Assembly: GCA_031472005.1 (NCBI GenBank)
Contig: PZJY01000009.1
Location: 2,356,001-2,420,000, forward strand
Length of the DNA stretch: 64,000 nt
Reading direction: 5' to 3'
Source: Tetracladium setigerum
Lineage: Eukaryota > Ascomycota > Leotiomycetes > Helotiales
Shown here: piece by piece, positions 34,555 through 46,244 of the stretch
Layout: every line of letters begins with the position of its first letter
How positions within the stretch are numbered: the first letter of the stretch is position 1
The notes under the pieces: generated by a model
Told to the model about the DNA's origin: nothing
Seen by the model: only the letters and a program-made list of their open reading frames with translations
Databases searched by the model: none
Made by a program: the position numbers and the translations under genes

Positions 34555-36489
34555 ATGGAGACGAAAGCACAGAAGGGAGATTCCACTGGGAATCTGGCTC
34601 CAGATAATTCTTCGGCCACGGGAACATCGACACCACTCCCATTCGATCTTGAGAAGAGCTCCTCTCAGAACCTCAACCTCTCAAACCCAAATGAGAACGC
34701 AGAATATGTAAGACCTATCAGTACTCTATCATGGTCTTTTGTTTGTTTGGGTATATTCATGGGAGCTCTCTTATATGGTATGTTATCACTTCCCTCCTCT
34801 CCAAAAAAAAAAAAAAAAAAAAAGGAGTACTACATACTAACATGCATAGGTCTGGATACAACCATTGCCGCAGATATCCAAGGACCCATTCTCGAATCTC
34901 TAGGAGAAATCGAGAAGCTGGCTTGGGTAGGTATTGGTTTCCCCATGGGCTCGGTCTCCGTCATTCTGCTCTTCGGATGGTTTTATGAACTCTTTGAGAT
35001 CAAGTATCTCATGATCGGAAGTGTCCTATTGTTTGAGATTGGAAGTGCCATTTGTGCCGCTGCACCATCAATGAACGCCATGATTGTGGGTAGAGTGATT
35101 GCTGGAGCTGGAGGTTCAGGGATGTATCTTGGGTGGGTATCTCATCATCCACCTTACACTTCAATCACTAACAGAAGCAGTGGCTTGACCTATGTTACTG
35201 TCTTCACAAGCTTGAAGGAGCGACCAATGTACAATGCCCTGATCGGTCTATGTTGGGGTACTGGAGCGATTCTTGGACCTGTTGTTGGAGGTGGCTTCGC
35301 TGAAAGTAGCGCAACATGGCGATGGGTGAGCACATGAACACCATACTCGCACACAAAGTCTTGCCAACTAACAGTATCCACTATTCAGGCTTTCTACATC
35401 AATCTTCCTCTAGCTGCCATTGCCGCTCCCGTCTACATCTTCCTCTTCCCCAAATACGTTGGCACGCCAGATGTCTCCGGACCAACAAAGTTACGCCAGA
35501 TTGACTGGTTGGGAACGGTTCTCAACGCAGGTGTGTGGACGCTCTTCCAGGTAGCATGCACAATGTCCGGATCGACATTCAAGTGGAATTCTGCGGGAGC
35601 AATTTCCCTTTGGGTTGTCTTTGGAGTTGTCCTCGTTCTGTTAATCCTTCAGCAAACCTTCACCATCCTCACCACTTACGAGAAACGCCTGATTCCCCTT
35701 CAATTATTCAAGAGCCGCTCAATAATCTTGATATACATTGGAGCTGCGTGTTCCGCAACCGCCATGGCCGTATCCATCTACTTCATCCCTCTTTTCTTCG
35801 TCTTCACAAAGGGTGATTCGGCTATCAAAGCTGCGGTTCGCCTACTTCCCTTCATCGTGAGTCCCCACTCCCTCGATCTATATGCAATACTATACTAACA
35901 CTCCCAGTGCATCATGTTATTCTTTGTAATGCTTGCAGGCGGTCTCCTTCCCGTCGTTGGTCGCTACATGCCCTTCTATGTCCTCACCGGTATCTTCATC
36001 GTGATCGGCGGCTCCCTAATGCACACCGTCGACGCCACCACATCCGTATCTCGAATCTACGGCTACGAAGTCCTCATCGCCATCGGTGCAGGAATAGGAA
36101 TGCAACTTCACTACGTCGTTGCCGTTGCGATCGTCAAGCCCACTGAAATCATGGGCGCCATCGGTATCATGAACACCGCGCAGATTGGATCCACCGCCAT
36201 CGCTCTCAGTATCGCTAATTCTCTATTCCAAAACGTTGGCTTCAAGAACTTGCAAAATGCGTTGGCTGGAAGGGGATTCTCCGAGCCGGAGATTAGAGGT
36301 GCGTTGGCAGGTGCGAATAGTGCTGTTCTTGCTGGTGATCCCGAGGTGTTGGGATTGGCGATTAATGCTATCGTGGATACGATGAGCACGATCTGGATTT
36401 TAGTTATTGTGGCGGGTGCGACGTGTATAGTGACGGCGATGTTTATGAAGAGAGGAAAGTTGGTGCTTGTTCCTGGACAAATTGGTTAG
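34555..36489 (+). CDS. MFS transporter, drug:H+ antiporter DHA2-like (14 TM type)
   Basis: Five exons: 34555-34777, 34850-35132, 35181-35325, 35389-35856 and 35908-36489, with introns of 72, 48, 63 and 51 bp. The length is 566 residues with intact frames. A hydrophilic N terminus of about 60 residues precedes the first helix (LSWSFVCLGIFMGALLYG). Family marks are LDTTIAADIQGPI after TM1, GRVIAGAGGSGMYLGG (TM5 antiporter-like motif C region, GxxxGPxxGG at ILGPVVGGG) and the long second half with STIWILVIVAGATCIVTAMF as last helix. Such pumps export toxins, antifungals or metabolites with proton exchange; the cargo is not predictable. No biosynthetic genes lie next to it. Intron 1 contains an unusual run of 21 A. 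Confidence 0.92.
34803..34823. repeat. poly(A) tract of 21 inside an intron
   Basis: Twenty-one consecutive A residues on the sense strand of intron 1 of the MFS gene, between the donor and the branch point (ACTAAC near 34836). Confidence 0.95.
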
Positions 36490-37958
36490 ATGGTGACATC
36501 TAGCCATCTTACTCGCATTGACAAATTGCATTTCATGAAAAAGCTGGATATAATGAATTAGATTGGATGGATAATTGGGTTTGTATATTTTGGAAAACTT
36601 GGAGTTACAGGATAGAACCTTTGGACGAGGATATTTAGACACATAATGCATAGGTATATACAATACAAATTCCACTATATATAATTTCATTCAAACTCTC
36701 AAAAGACCTCTACAGTGCCAACACAAAAATGCAAGCAAAAGTCTTCTATCATAGCGCCATCTCCCGCGCACTATCTCCAGCGCACCACCTCCAGGCAGGC
36801 AACAAACACCCCCATCGTACTTTAACCACTCGCAATCCATTCTCTCCCCGCTAGCATTTGACGACCACTGAGAAAAATGCTGTGAGTTTTGCAGTGGGAA
36901 AGCGAGGTGCGAGGTGCGAGGTGTGGATGAAGTGGAGGCGAAGATTGGAAAATCCAAGCTGGCCAGGTCGTGGATCTGAGTAAGATTTGAAAAAAGAAAA
37001 TGTCAGAACTGCATGTGTCGATGACCGGGATGTTGCAGCAGATGCTGTACGAGAGATAATTGTTTCTTGCCCTCGGCTCTCGGGTCTCGCCTTTCAAGGA
37101 TTTAAGTTGAATTTGTAAGGTATTCAGGATTTGGGAGTGTACGTACAGAACATAGGTACGTAGGTACATAGGTACCTTGGTGTTGGTGGAAAGTTGTGCT
37201 GGATCTTTCTTACGTCAAGCGGTGCTTGGGACAACACGAACTAGACAATTAAAAGATATGATTCAAGTACCAGAGTCTCGCAGATTTCTTGTTTCAATTT
37301 GAATCTTCTGAAATCGTGGTTCTAATATTGAAAGTTTTCTTCCTTCCCTCTGTGTTGATAGTACAAACTCGCTTAATTTCTAGAGGTCGAGGAGAAGACA
37401 TTTGAGCTTGTCGGAACTTGTTGCTTTTGCACTCATGTGTTTGTCAGATTTTTCTTCAGTCTTAACAATGATATTTAGAGGCATTTCTCAAATCAAGTTC
37501 ATGCTTTATATACTTCATCTTTGCGAAATCTTGGACACAGCTTCACTGGACTTTGGTCTTGGCGTTCTTGTCCAAGAAATTTTGCTTCCATATTCACATC
37601 CACAAGGACAAGGAATGAATCTTATGACTTATCAGAAGTGAGATCTGCTCTTTTGTCTTATCTTATAATTCACATGTGACCTTTTAAGACCATTTACGAC
37701 CACATGTCTTTGTCACCACGTGACTCGAGTATGAGATTCTTGGCACAAGGCTGCAGGTTCGACCTTTCGACCCCGCGTCATCCCCTCCTCTCGCCTTTAA
37801 GCTATTTCACCGTGAACGACTTGAGACACCGAGTCACCTCCCGCCACCTAATAATATCTACAACATCTTCCACTTCCCGAGACAACCTCTCCTACAAGAA
37901 AATAACACAGATCTCGAAACCGACATCAACCGAACTACATACTACGAGAAACACAACC
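36490..37958. other. intergenic region between the MFS gene and ATG3
   Basis: About 1.5 kb. GAGGTGC is repeated in tandem near 36902-36922. No supported gene. The ATG3 leader lies near its right end. Confidence 0.5.
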
Positions 37959-39078
37959 ATGAACTTCATCCACTCCACCTCGATAAGGTCCGCGAGTGGG
38001 CGCCTGTCTCTCACACCTCAACCTTCCGTCAAAACGGCCAGATCACACCAGAAGAGTTCGTCGCTGCGGGCGATTACCTCGTCTACAAGTTCCCTACCTG
38101 GTCATGGGCAGATGCTTCTCCAGAGAGCAAGCGTGCTAGCTACCTTCCCGCAGGCAAGCAGTTCCTCGTCACACGAGGCGTGCCATGCCATCGCAGACTC
38201 GATGATAACTTTGCAGGCGATGCGGGACATGATGAAACGATGGTAGGGGATGGGGAGGATTTCAAGACCGGTGGAGGAGCACATTTGCCTGGCGATGATG
38301 AGGATGGGTGGTTAAGAACTGGTGGGCTGGCTGCTAGTCAGGAGGCTCGGGCGAGAGATGTGAGAACTGTAGATGAAAGTGGAAATATGGGAGAGAGAGA
38401 AGACGACGAGGACGATATCCCGGATATGGAGGATGAGGATGATGGAGAGGCCATTATTCCCGAACCTAAGACTGATTCGTAAGTATCATTTTCTTCTACC
38501 TGAAAGTCTTCTAACGGCTACAGCACCCGCCGAACATATACCCTTTACATCGCATATACACCGTACTACCGCACGCCACGACTCTACCTCTCAGGTTATC
38601 TTGCAAACTCTCAGCCGCTTCCCCACAAATGATGATGGAGGATATTGTAGGTGACTACAAAGACAAGACAGTCACGCTGGAAGATTTCCCTTATTTCAGC
38701 AACAACATCAAGATGGCGTCTGTTCATCCCTGCAAACACGCCAGTGTCATGAAGACCCTCCTCGACCGAGCCGATGCCGCTCTGAAGATCCGTCGTGAGA
38801 AGCAGAAGGCTGGAAAGCTCGGCTCCGGCGCTAAGGATGTGGGCATGGAAGGTCTAGTTGATGATTTCGGCAAGGCTGGTCTTGGGGGAGACAAAGCTAT
38901 ACTTGAGGGAGCGAAAGCTGGAGGAAATGGAAATGATGAGTGGGAAGTTTTGCAACACGATGCTGATGGAAGTGATGAGGAGGTAGCAATCCGTGTGGAT
39001 CAATACCTTGTTGTATTCTTGAAGTTCATGGCAAGCGTGACACCAGGAATTGAGCATGACTTTACGATGGGAGTTTGA
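37959..39078 (+). CDS. ATG3: autophagy E2-like enzyme Atg3, two single-base frame breaks
   Basis: Exon 1 (37959-38478) begins MNFIHST. One base is missing at about 37976-37981 (CCACCTCG), after which the protein reads DKVREWAPVSHTSTFRQNGQ and on through EEFVAAGDYLVYKFPTWSWA and an acidic, disordered insert (REDDEDDIPDMEDEDDGEAI). A 45-bp intron (38479-38523) is followed by RTYTLYIAYTPYYRTPRLYL. A second missing base falls in the four-C tract at 38621-38624, then comes MMMEDIVGDYKDKTVTLED, the catalytic motif MASVHPCKHASVMKTLLDRA (Cys at about 244) and the ending DQYLVVFLKFMASVTPGIEH. The restored length is about 358 residues. It transfers Atg8 to phosphatidylethanolamine. Both breaks sit in C runs and interrupt perfectly conserved blocks. 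Confidence 0.95.
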
Positions 39079-39694
39079 TTTGGGAGGAGTCTTAAACAAG
39101 GGTCAGATTGGGATTCGGGGGTTGGTTGGCATAGGCGTTGGTGTTTTGGCAAGAGATGAATTGATGCGATGAGTTATGGTATATAGCATAGAAGATGTTG
39201 GCGATGAATTCCTACGATCCTAATGCCTCTCTGCCCTTCTTTGCAAAACTAAATGTGGGTGATGGATGGGAGAGGGTGGGGCTTGCAATGGTTGTCATAA
39301 TGGGATAATGAATAAAGCAAGACGCGCAGATTCAGGATAATGAGCTAAGCTTCCGACGCGTCTTTCAAAGAATCCAGCACATTCCAGATATATAAGTCGC
39401 ATCATATCTAACCAAGTTTAAGGAAAATAAAATATCTTAAGTTAGATGTAAAGAACTCAAAAGAATGTCAATGTCAAAGTTGGGTTGTTGCTTGGTCGGA
39501 GTCTGTTGATATCAATCCGCAAAACGGCTAGGCCCAAGACTCTCTAGTGTCTCTTGGCACCCGACTCCAGCCGTCAACGATTCTGGTGGGTAAATTTGGT
39601 GTTGGGAAGCTCCAGCGACATTTTTCTAACACCCATCTCCTCCCGTCAACCAATTCATCTCCTCCTCCCCTCAACTACCTCAATACCCATCACG
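39079..39694. other. intergenic region between ATG3 and PDB1
   Basis: About 600 bp, 3' flank of ATG3 and promoter of PDB1. Nothing else seen. Confidence 0.55.
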
Positions 39695-40896
39695 ATGTCA
39701 CGACTTCTCCGTCCAGCTTCGCGCCTTGTGGCATCCTCCCTCACCCGCCCCGTCGCCCGCAATGCTTTCCAGACCCTTCCCCGAGTTCCCGCGATAGTCC
39801 AGCAGCGAGGATACGCTGAGGAGAGCGGCGTCAAGCAATACACAGTCCGCGAGGCCCTCAATGAGGCATTGGCCGAGGAATTGGAGTCGAACCCTAAGGT
39901 GTTCGTGTTGGGCGAGGAGGTAGCTCAGTACAATGGTGCTTACAAGGTTACCAAGGGCCTGTTAGATCGCTTCGGAGACAAGAGAGTTATCGACAGTCCC
40001 ATCACCGAGTCTGGTTTCGCTGGTCTTACCATTGGAGCTGCTTTGGCCGGTCTACATCCTGTCGTAAGTCTGCCAGCAATTTTTCCGGTGCGCGCGAAAG
40101 GTCAATTGCTAAGCTGTGCCCCCGTTCCTATATTTAGTGCGAGTTCATGACCTTCAACTTTGCTATGCAAGCTATCGATCAAATCGTCAACTCTGCCGCA
40201 AAGACACATTACATGTCTGGAGGTATCCAGCCCTGCAACATTACTTTCCGTGGCCCCAACGGTTTCGCCTCCGGTGTTGCTGCACAACATTCACAAGATT
40301 ACGCTGCCTGGTACGGAAGCATTCCAGGTTTGAAGGTCGTTACCCCATGGTCGGCAGAGGATGCAAAGGGATTATTGAAAGCCGCTATCCGCGACCCAAA
40401 TCCAGTCTGTGTTCTCGAGAACGAGCTTCTCTACGGTCAATCCTTCCCCATGAGCGTCGAGGCCCAACAAAATGACTTTGTCATCCCCTTCGGAAAGGCC
40501 AAGATCGAGCGCGCCGGAAGCGATCTCACAATTGTTACCCTCTCCCGCTGTGTCGGACAATCCCTCGTGGCTGCTGAGGCCTTGAAGAAGAAGTATGGTG
40601 TCGAGGCCGAAGTTATCAACCTCCGCTCTATCAAGCCAATGGATGTTGACGCAATCATCAAGTCGGTTAAGAAGACTGGTCGTTTGATGGCAGTTGAGTC
40701 TGGTTTCCCAGCTTTCGGTGTTGGTGCTGAGATTTTGGCCTTGACGATGGAATACGGTTTCGATTATCTTCACGCTCCTGCACAACGTGTTACCGGTGCT
40801 GAAGTGCCAACTCCTTACGCCTTGGGATTGGAGAACTTGGCATTCCCAGATGAGCCATTGATTGAGGAGTACGCAAAGAAGTTGCTAAAATTGTAA
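39695..40896 (+). CDS. PDB1: pyruvate dehydrogenase E1 component subunit beta, mitochondrial
   Basis: Exons 39695-40063 and 40138-40896, with a 74-bp intron, encode 375 residues in intact frames. The start at 39695 gives an Arg/Ser-rich presequence (MSRLLRPASRLVASSLTRPV...), cleaved near QQRGYAEE. The mature part follows the family closely: TVREALNEALAEELESNPKV, EEVAQYNGAYKVTKGLLDRF, DSPITESGFAGLTIGAALAG, then EFMTFNFAMQAIDQIVNSAA and YMSGGIQPCNITFRGPNG. The C-terminal transketolase domain ends LENLAFPDEPLIEEYAKKLL. With the alpha subunit it forms the thiamine-diphosphate E1 enzyme that decarboxylates pyruvate in the matrix. An in-frame ATG 141 bases upstream is probably in the leader. Confidence 0.97.
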
Positions 40897-41533
40897 ATTT
40901 GGAATGGAGTGGGGGAGTAGAGGATGGTACTTAGACTTGGAGCGATTGAAGCGGAAATCGACAATCTGTATTTGTATGGGGCAGGCGGCTTGTGAGATAG
41001 CAAATACCTATTGGCGCCTTGAAACGATATCTTTGCTTCTGATCCAATTCTCCCGTCTATTCGGTGACATTCTCTAAGTTTTAATGTGCATTCCGGGAAG
41101 TACTCCCTCTTTGCTCTGTTGTCAAGCTTTTGACGAATTGGTTGGATATATTTTCGGATTCCTTCGTTCTCCAAGGTAATGTCATCTAAAAAAAATTATA
41201 TGCCAAGTCTCTGGCCTATTTCATTATTTGTACTTGAGTTTCTATGGTCTTTGGTTCTGTACCTTGCTGTGTTGTGCAGTACTCAATATTCATACATTAA
41301 CCACAAACCTGGCATGGAAAGTCTAACTTCTTCTTTTTAAAGCCCTCGAGTACCGAGCATAGACCTTTTAATTCCGAACAATCGAGGTTGCCACTACGCC
41401 AATACTAAGCTTATTTTGAACCCTTACATCTCTTCACAAACCAATCTGTGAAGGGAGACCTGGCAGATATGTAAACACTGCAAGAAACACTCCTACTAGA
41501 TTGTAAGATGTCACAAGGAACTGCATTTTCTCC
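40897..41533. other. convergent intergenic region
   Basis: About 640 bp between PDB1 and the first 2EXR gene. No supported gene. Confidence 0.55.
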
Positions 41534-42637
41534 TCATGAATCATAACTACAAATAAAATGTGCACCCAGATTGCCACATGAACACAGCTCCCTCCGCACC
41601 CTCACAACCGGCACCTCCCCATTCTCCCCTCTCACCCCCCTAAAATACTCATCCATCCCCTCCTCCATAAGCCTCTTAACATCAACCTCATTCTCAACCT
41701 CATCAACCACCCCTGCAACTAAAGGGCCAAACGCATGCCACCGCGGCACTACTACGACCAACTCCTTCAACCCTTCAACTCTCCCAAAAGCTTGACTCTC
41801 CTCCCCAAAAAGTTCCCTCTTATATATTCATTCCAGTCTGATGACCAGCCCATAACCTCTAATTTCTCAAACGCTCCGGCCAACCACTCCTCCCCGTTGT
41901 TCTCTTTCAGTCCTTGAACCCAATCTAACTGCCCGTGTGCAAAGGCACCGTTCACATCCTCCATGCGGACATACAAGGTATCTCTTCCCTTGCGATAATA
42001 AATCAACTGCTTGGCGATGCATTTTCCAAATTTCATGCGTTGCCGTACAAAGCTCTGGTAGTGCCTTAGCGTCTCATAGCGGGATTCGCGGTTGATGAAG
42101 AGCGTGATGGGGTGGTGGATGCAGACGCTGGCGATGCAGTGGTGTTTATTTCGTTGGGGACGCTTAGGCTTGTTCTTTTGCGCTGCGATGTGAATCATGC
42201 GTGGAGCTGGGAAAGTGAGGGCCCATATTTGGAGGCGAATTTCTAAGGGGGAGGTTAGTTAAATGGGTTTTCTTGTATATTTGGCTTTTCGGCGATGGAT
42301 GTGTTTTGAAAGGGGAGGGAAAAAGAATTATCTCAAGGAGAGATCGAGATAATCCTTGATTTTGAAACAATGAATGCAAATAGACAAGAAAATTTCATGT
42401 ACCAGTTGTGAGATCTGCAAAACATGTGAATCTCTTCTTTACTGGGGGTATGATGGGTAGTTGAGGACTGAGAGCTTGTGTGGTATCTGGGAGAACCTCC
42501 AAAAGACTTTGAACAGAGAGTAGTTCGCCCATTTCGTGCGAATGAAGCTGATGTATTGCTGTCAAAATTGTCTTGTGTTTGAGAGCTGATTGATTTTTTA
42601 TATTAACTTCAGACGCCGCCAAATGCTCTGAACTCAA
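41534..42637 (-). CDS. 2EXR-domain protein, one single-base frame break
   Basis: Exon 1 (42637-42403) has a poorly conserved leader of about 65 residues and then KKRFTCFADLTT. A 160-bp intron (42402-42243, branch CTAAC, acceptor CTTAG) joins it to EIRLQIWALTFPAPRMIHI, giving the 2EXR signature F..F..L..EIRLxIW. The protein continues HPITLFINRESRYETLRHYQ, typical of this family, to about 41818. One base is missing at the GGG (sense) at 41817-41815, after which the frame reads ELFGEESQAFGRVEGLKELV then VVVPRWHAFGPLVAGVVDEV and ends at 41534. The restored length is about 314 residues. 2EXR proteins are abundant in filamentous ascomycetes; their biochemical role is unknown to me. A related gene lies 550 bp upstream on the same strand. 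Confidence 0.8.
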
Positions 42638-43190
42638 TCACTCCCTTTCCGGGTGACTCATGAATGCAGGCACGGAAGCGGCTGAAGGAGCTGAAACCCC
42701 ATACAAATCCCTGACTGAGGGCTTGTAAAGTTGGTCATTATAGCTTTAGGCATGCGGGTGGTGAGACTTGGGGTCAGATTGCCATGCATTGCCTAGGAAA
42801 ATGGAGTCGGTGGTGGCGCGGGATGAGAAGATGGTCATTGTGTTGGAGCTTTGGAGCCAACGATTTATTTGTAGAAAGGAAATGAACTCGAAGAATGACT
42901 GATCGGTCAGGGTAGTATGTAGGGATAGTTCGGGATCCCCACGAATTATTAAACACGTGGTTTTGTTGTAGTGTGAAATGCTTCGAATACAAACAAGAAA
43001 TAGTAGAGAAGGGGGAAGAGTTGATACTTGGCATTGAGGATCCTGGACGAATCTGGTTAGGTCAACCACCCCGTCCAACGTCCATTCATCTCCTTCAACA
43101 TCTCTCCGTCTTTTCTCATCCAAATAATATATTGACTATCCATCACTCGACCAGTGTTCTCACCTTCCATAATCACACCGATCGCAAACA
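42638..43190. other. region between two 2EXR genes
   Basis: About 550 bp. An open frame at 42746-43123 on the minus strand shows no domain and is not called. Confidence 0.45.
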
Positions 43191-44063
43191 TCACTGAATC
43201 CCAGAAAAGTTGCCATTCAAAAAATCTTGGAGCAAGGATCCGGACTCTGACATTGTCAGATCATGGTCAACAATGTAAAACCTCGAGTTCCGCCGAGGTT
43301 GTCTATTCCAGTCGCAGACCTTCACACCGGGGACCTTTACGGATGGATTCTTCGCTTTGGCCCTGTTGAAAATACCTCGAATGAAACTCTCGCTCAGCCA
43401 CGTATCGGCATCATCGAATCGAGCACCAAGTTGGTCACACTCTCCAGAGCGATGCTTCCGATAGCCATGATGTCGAGATCTCAGATCGGAATTTCGGTGT
43501 AGAAGCAGTCGGACTTTTTCCAGGCCAGAAAGCTCTTCCAACATATTGTATCCATGTTTGTACAAATCTTCCCATGCAGCCCATGTACTGACGTACCAAT
43601 TTCGGATTTCCAATTCTCGGATGGCGGGAAAGAACCCGGGATTCAGTCTGCTAAGTTCTCGCAGCCATCCGTCCGTGGGAGAAGTTAACGATACATAGTT
43701 GTGTATGTAGTAGTCGAGGACAAATACATCGCGATTAAGGTTGACGTACACCGCCTGATGTTGGACAACCATTTGCGGCACATCGAAACGGCGTCCCAGT
43801 CCAACTCGACGAAGGAAAGGTCGGTAGTATCTGAGTGTCTCATCCCGACTTGCTCGATTTATGCTGAGCGTAATGGGATGAACTACTGGCTTTGGGGCCA
43901 ATATACAGCGATAGCTCCCAGAGGGATGCTTTCTCCAGATTCCTGTTCTCATTTCGATTCGTCGATTGCCTGGGAAGCACTCTCTCCATATCCCCAATTG
44001 TATTTCCATAGGTAGGCTCGGAAAGAGAGTGAATTCGGAGTATTTCCCATCAATATCCTGCAA
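43191..44063 (-). CDS. 2EXR-domain protein
   Basis: A single exon of 290 residues with intact frame. The 2EXR signature is near the N terminus: FTLFPSLPMEIQLGIWRECF followed by PGNRRIEM. The second family block is HPITLSINRASRDETLRYYR, almost identical in pattern to the neighbour at 41534-42637 (HPITLFINRESRYETLRHYQ), so the two are probably an old tandem duplication. The rest contains an ELEIRNWYVSTWAAWEDL segment of the leucine-rich/F-box-like type. Function unknown. The start at 44063 gives a 10-residue leader before the domain, which is usual. Confidence 0.85.
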   Translation of the reverse strand: MQDIDGKYSEFTLFPSLPMEIQLGIWRECFPGNRRIEMRTGIWRKHPSGSYRCILAPKPVVHPITLSINRASRDETLRYYRPFLRRVGLGRRFDVPQMVVQHQAVYVNLNRDVFVLDYYIHNYVSLTSPTDGWLRELSRLNPGFFPAIRELEIRNWYVSTWAAWEDLYKHGYNMLEELSGLEKVRLLLHRNSDLRSRHHGYRKHRSGECDQLGARFDDADTWLSESFIRGIFNRAKAKNPSVKVPGVKVCDWNRQPRRNSRFYIVDHDLTMSESGSLLQDFLNGNFSGIQ

Positions 44064-44464
44064 GGCAAGCTGCTGCTCGGGTCGGGTAGTTGGTGAGTGA
44101 ATTGGGAGAGCACAAAATGCTCCATAATGTTTTGTTCCGCAATAGTAATCTGCAGTTGTCCATTAGCTTTTGGTCATGGTGTCCTCTTCCTCCTGTACAC
44201 TTACATGATAATTATTCCTTTCTATTATACTGCGTGTATTCTGTTGTGGTTTCCACTCGTAATTGTGTTACATTTAAACTGTTGTCTTCCTTGGAATTTG
44301 GGGTGGATCGAGACCACCATTGCTCCTCCCCAGCTTGGAGAATTGGGCCAGGTGCACATCACATTCATTCTAGTTTTGGGACACGTGGTATCGCGAGAAT
44401 TCAATTTTCGACAGAGTCTTTTTGAGGGAGACAAGTTAGCTTCTCTCCAAATCACACAGCCAAA
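44064..44464. other. intergenic region
   Basis: About 400 bp between two minus-strand genes. It holds the 2EXR promoter. Nothing else seen. Confidence 0.5.
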
Positions 44465-45255
44465 CTACCATGATCGTTGCTGACGAAGACTTCTGAAGCT
44501 ACCTAACGTATTAGTTTCTCTACCTCCTTGATCCGCAAGAACAAAACCCCTCCGCATCATATCCGTCAGCAATCCATATCCTAGCTGCAAAAGTTCCGAA
44601 GATTTATCTCCCAAGAATCTCTCAATACTTGCGGTGGGTTTGGCATTGGCGTTGGAAAATAACCACAAGATCACATCAACAAGTCTCCATCGCAACCTTA
44701 TTCCATGTGACTGTCTTCCTCGCTTCGATGTACCCTATCATCAGGAGCACTCTCAACTGCTTCGGCTTCGTTTGTCGAGGCGGCGTTTTGCCGGGTAGAG
44801 GTGCCTTCGTCCTCGCCCCTTGTACCGACCACCACATCATGAGTTTCCTCGAAGACATCCCCCACAACTACCGCTGCGTCCTCGCTCCCCTCCTCGCTGT
44901 CTTCTGTTAATGTCACAGTATCAGCCTCATCACTCGCGCCTTCAATATCTTCAGGCACTGTCGGTAGATTATAAAGGTCAGGATTTGTCTCACCTTCTCC
45001 AACTGCTTGGTTCCAATATTCCTCCAGAAATTGAGGATTTTCCCTCACTATATTGGCAAGGCGATGCAGCATGGCAACCATATCACGCTCGATACCAATA
45101 ATTATGTCACTTTCATGCTTCAGACGTGAATTACGAAGTTCCTGTCCAATCTCAAGGCTTTTGATCGAAATTTCCTCTAGGATCGTCGTCAAAGGAATAC
45201 ACTCATCATCTTCATACTATCCATCGTACACTATTCGGTTGTATGGTCGTGGCAT
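44465..45255 (-). CDS. hypothetical acidic protein, probably broken by one or two base errors
   Basis: The main open part runs from about 45214 to 44701. It has a helical segment (LEEISIKSLEIGQELRNSRL ... ERDMVAMLHRLANIVRENPQ) followed by a strongly acidic stretch (DIEGASDEADTVTLTEDSEE) and a TAA at 44700. One frame over, a further protein-like stretch follows (LVDVILWLFSNANAKPTASI, then ERFLGDKSSELLQLGYGLLT), ending at 44465. From 45192 the span is one base short of whole codons, the same minus-one pattern as elsewhere. At the 5' side an ATG at 45255 (MPRPYNRIVYDG) is followed in frame by TAG (45219-45217); an ATG at 45224 would work with one added base. No domain recognised. That it is one gene is inference. 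Confidence 0.45.
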
Positions 45256-46244
45256 TGCGTTTGCTATTCCAATTTAGCTTAGGGATGTTCGTGTGAGTCT
45301 GGGTGCTGCAGCTTATTTTGAGGTGTTGAACTCTTGAACTGGAGGAAGGGAAGGGTCAGCTGGAGACAATGCCAAGGTAGCTTCACCTTCACGAGATGCT
45401 CTCTCAGAGCGCAAAGGTATGAGATGTCAAGAAATAGACTGGAATGCACGACAACAGTGGGTCAATATTTGTGTCAATCGCGCTACTTCTCTTGTCTGTT
45501 GACCATTTCCGCGACGAGGTATCCGCCGCCAAGACCTCTCGTAGCAAGCGTCCCTCTTCACATCATTTTTAAAACCCTATATAAATTCAAATATGAGATT
45601 TCTCTCCCATCAAATTGATTTGTAACAATTAGACAAATGATAAAACACCTGACCGAGAAGTCAGTAAACTGTTAGATAGCTAGTAGCAAAAATTCCATCT
45701 ACAAATTGTTTCGTGACATGTAAATCGCAATTAACGCGAAAACCGTCTTAGTTTCCTGTTCCGCAGGTTCTACAAAAATCCAGGCGGGCCTTCGGCTGGT
45801 TTTTCGACGACTTGTACAACAGTACGCATCTGAGTTTTTGCATTTCTAATGTTGGATTGTGAGTGTGTTCTTCTTTTGCATTTTTGGGGGTTGGGGTTGT
45901 GAGTGGTCTTTTTGGCATTTTTGTTTTGGAGAGTCATGTTTACACTTAGCACCTCGTCACCAAATCCATTCCAGCAGAGACTTAGATTGATTAATATGCT
46001 ATTTAAGTTGTCTCGATTCGATCAAAGATTGCACACAGCAAAGTTGTATGACTTAAAAAATAACGCGCATTCATTTTCAGGCCTTCCCAAGTTCTCGTAA
46101 TTGGCATGACAATGATTGTCGTATGCTTCAAGACACTTCAAATTAATTCCACAATATCAACCTTCCACATTATGACACTGACATAAAAACTAAGAGTTCA
46201 CTCGAAAGTTAAAATGAACTGACAATATATCATGCGGAGAACAT
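45256..46244. other. intergenic region
   Basis: About 1 kb, AT-rich, with no supported gene. It is 3' of the GH55 gene and upstream of the acidic hypothetical gene. Confidence 0.5.

Noticed and set aside
37755..37775. GCAGGTTCGACC as a tRNA T-arm
   Set aside because: No cloverleaf can be built with the flanking sequence; it lies upstream of ATG3.
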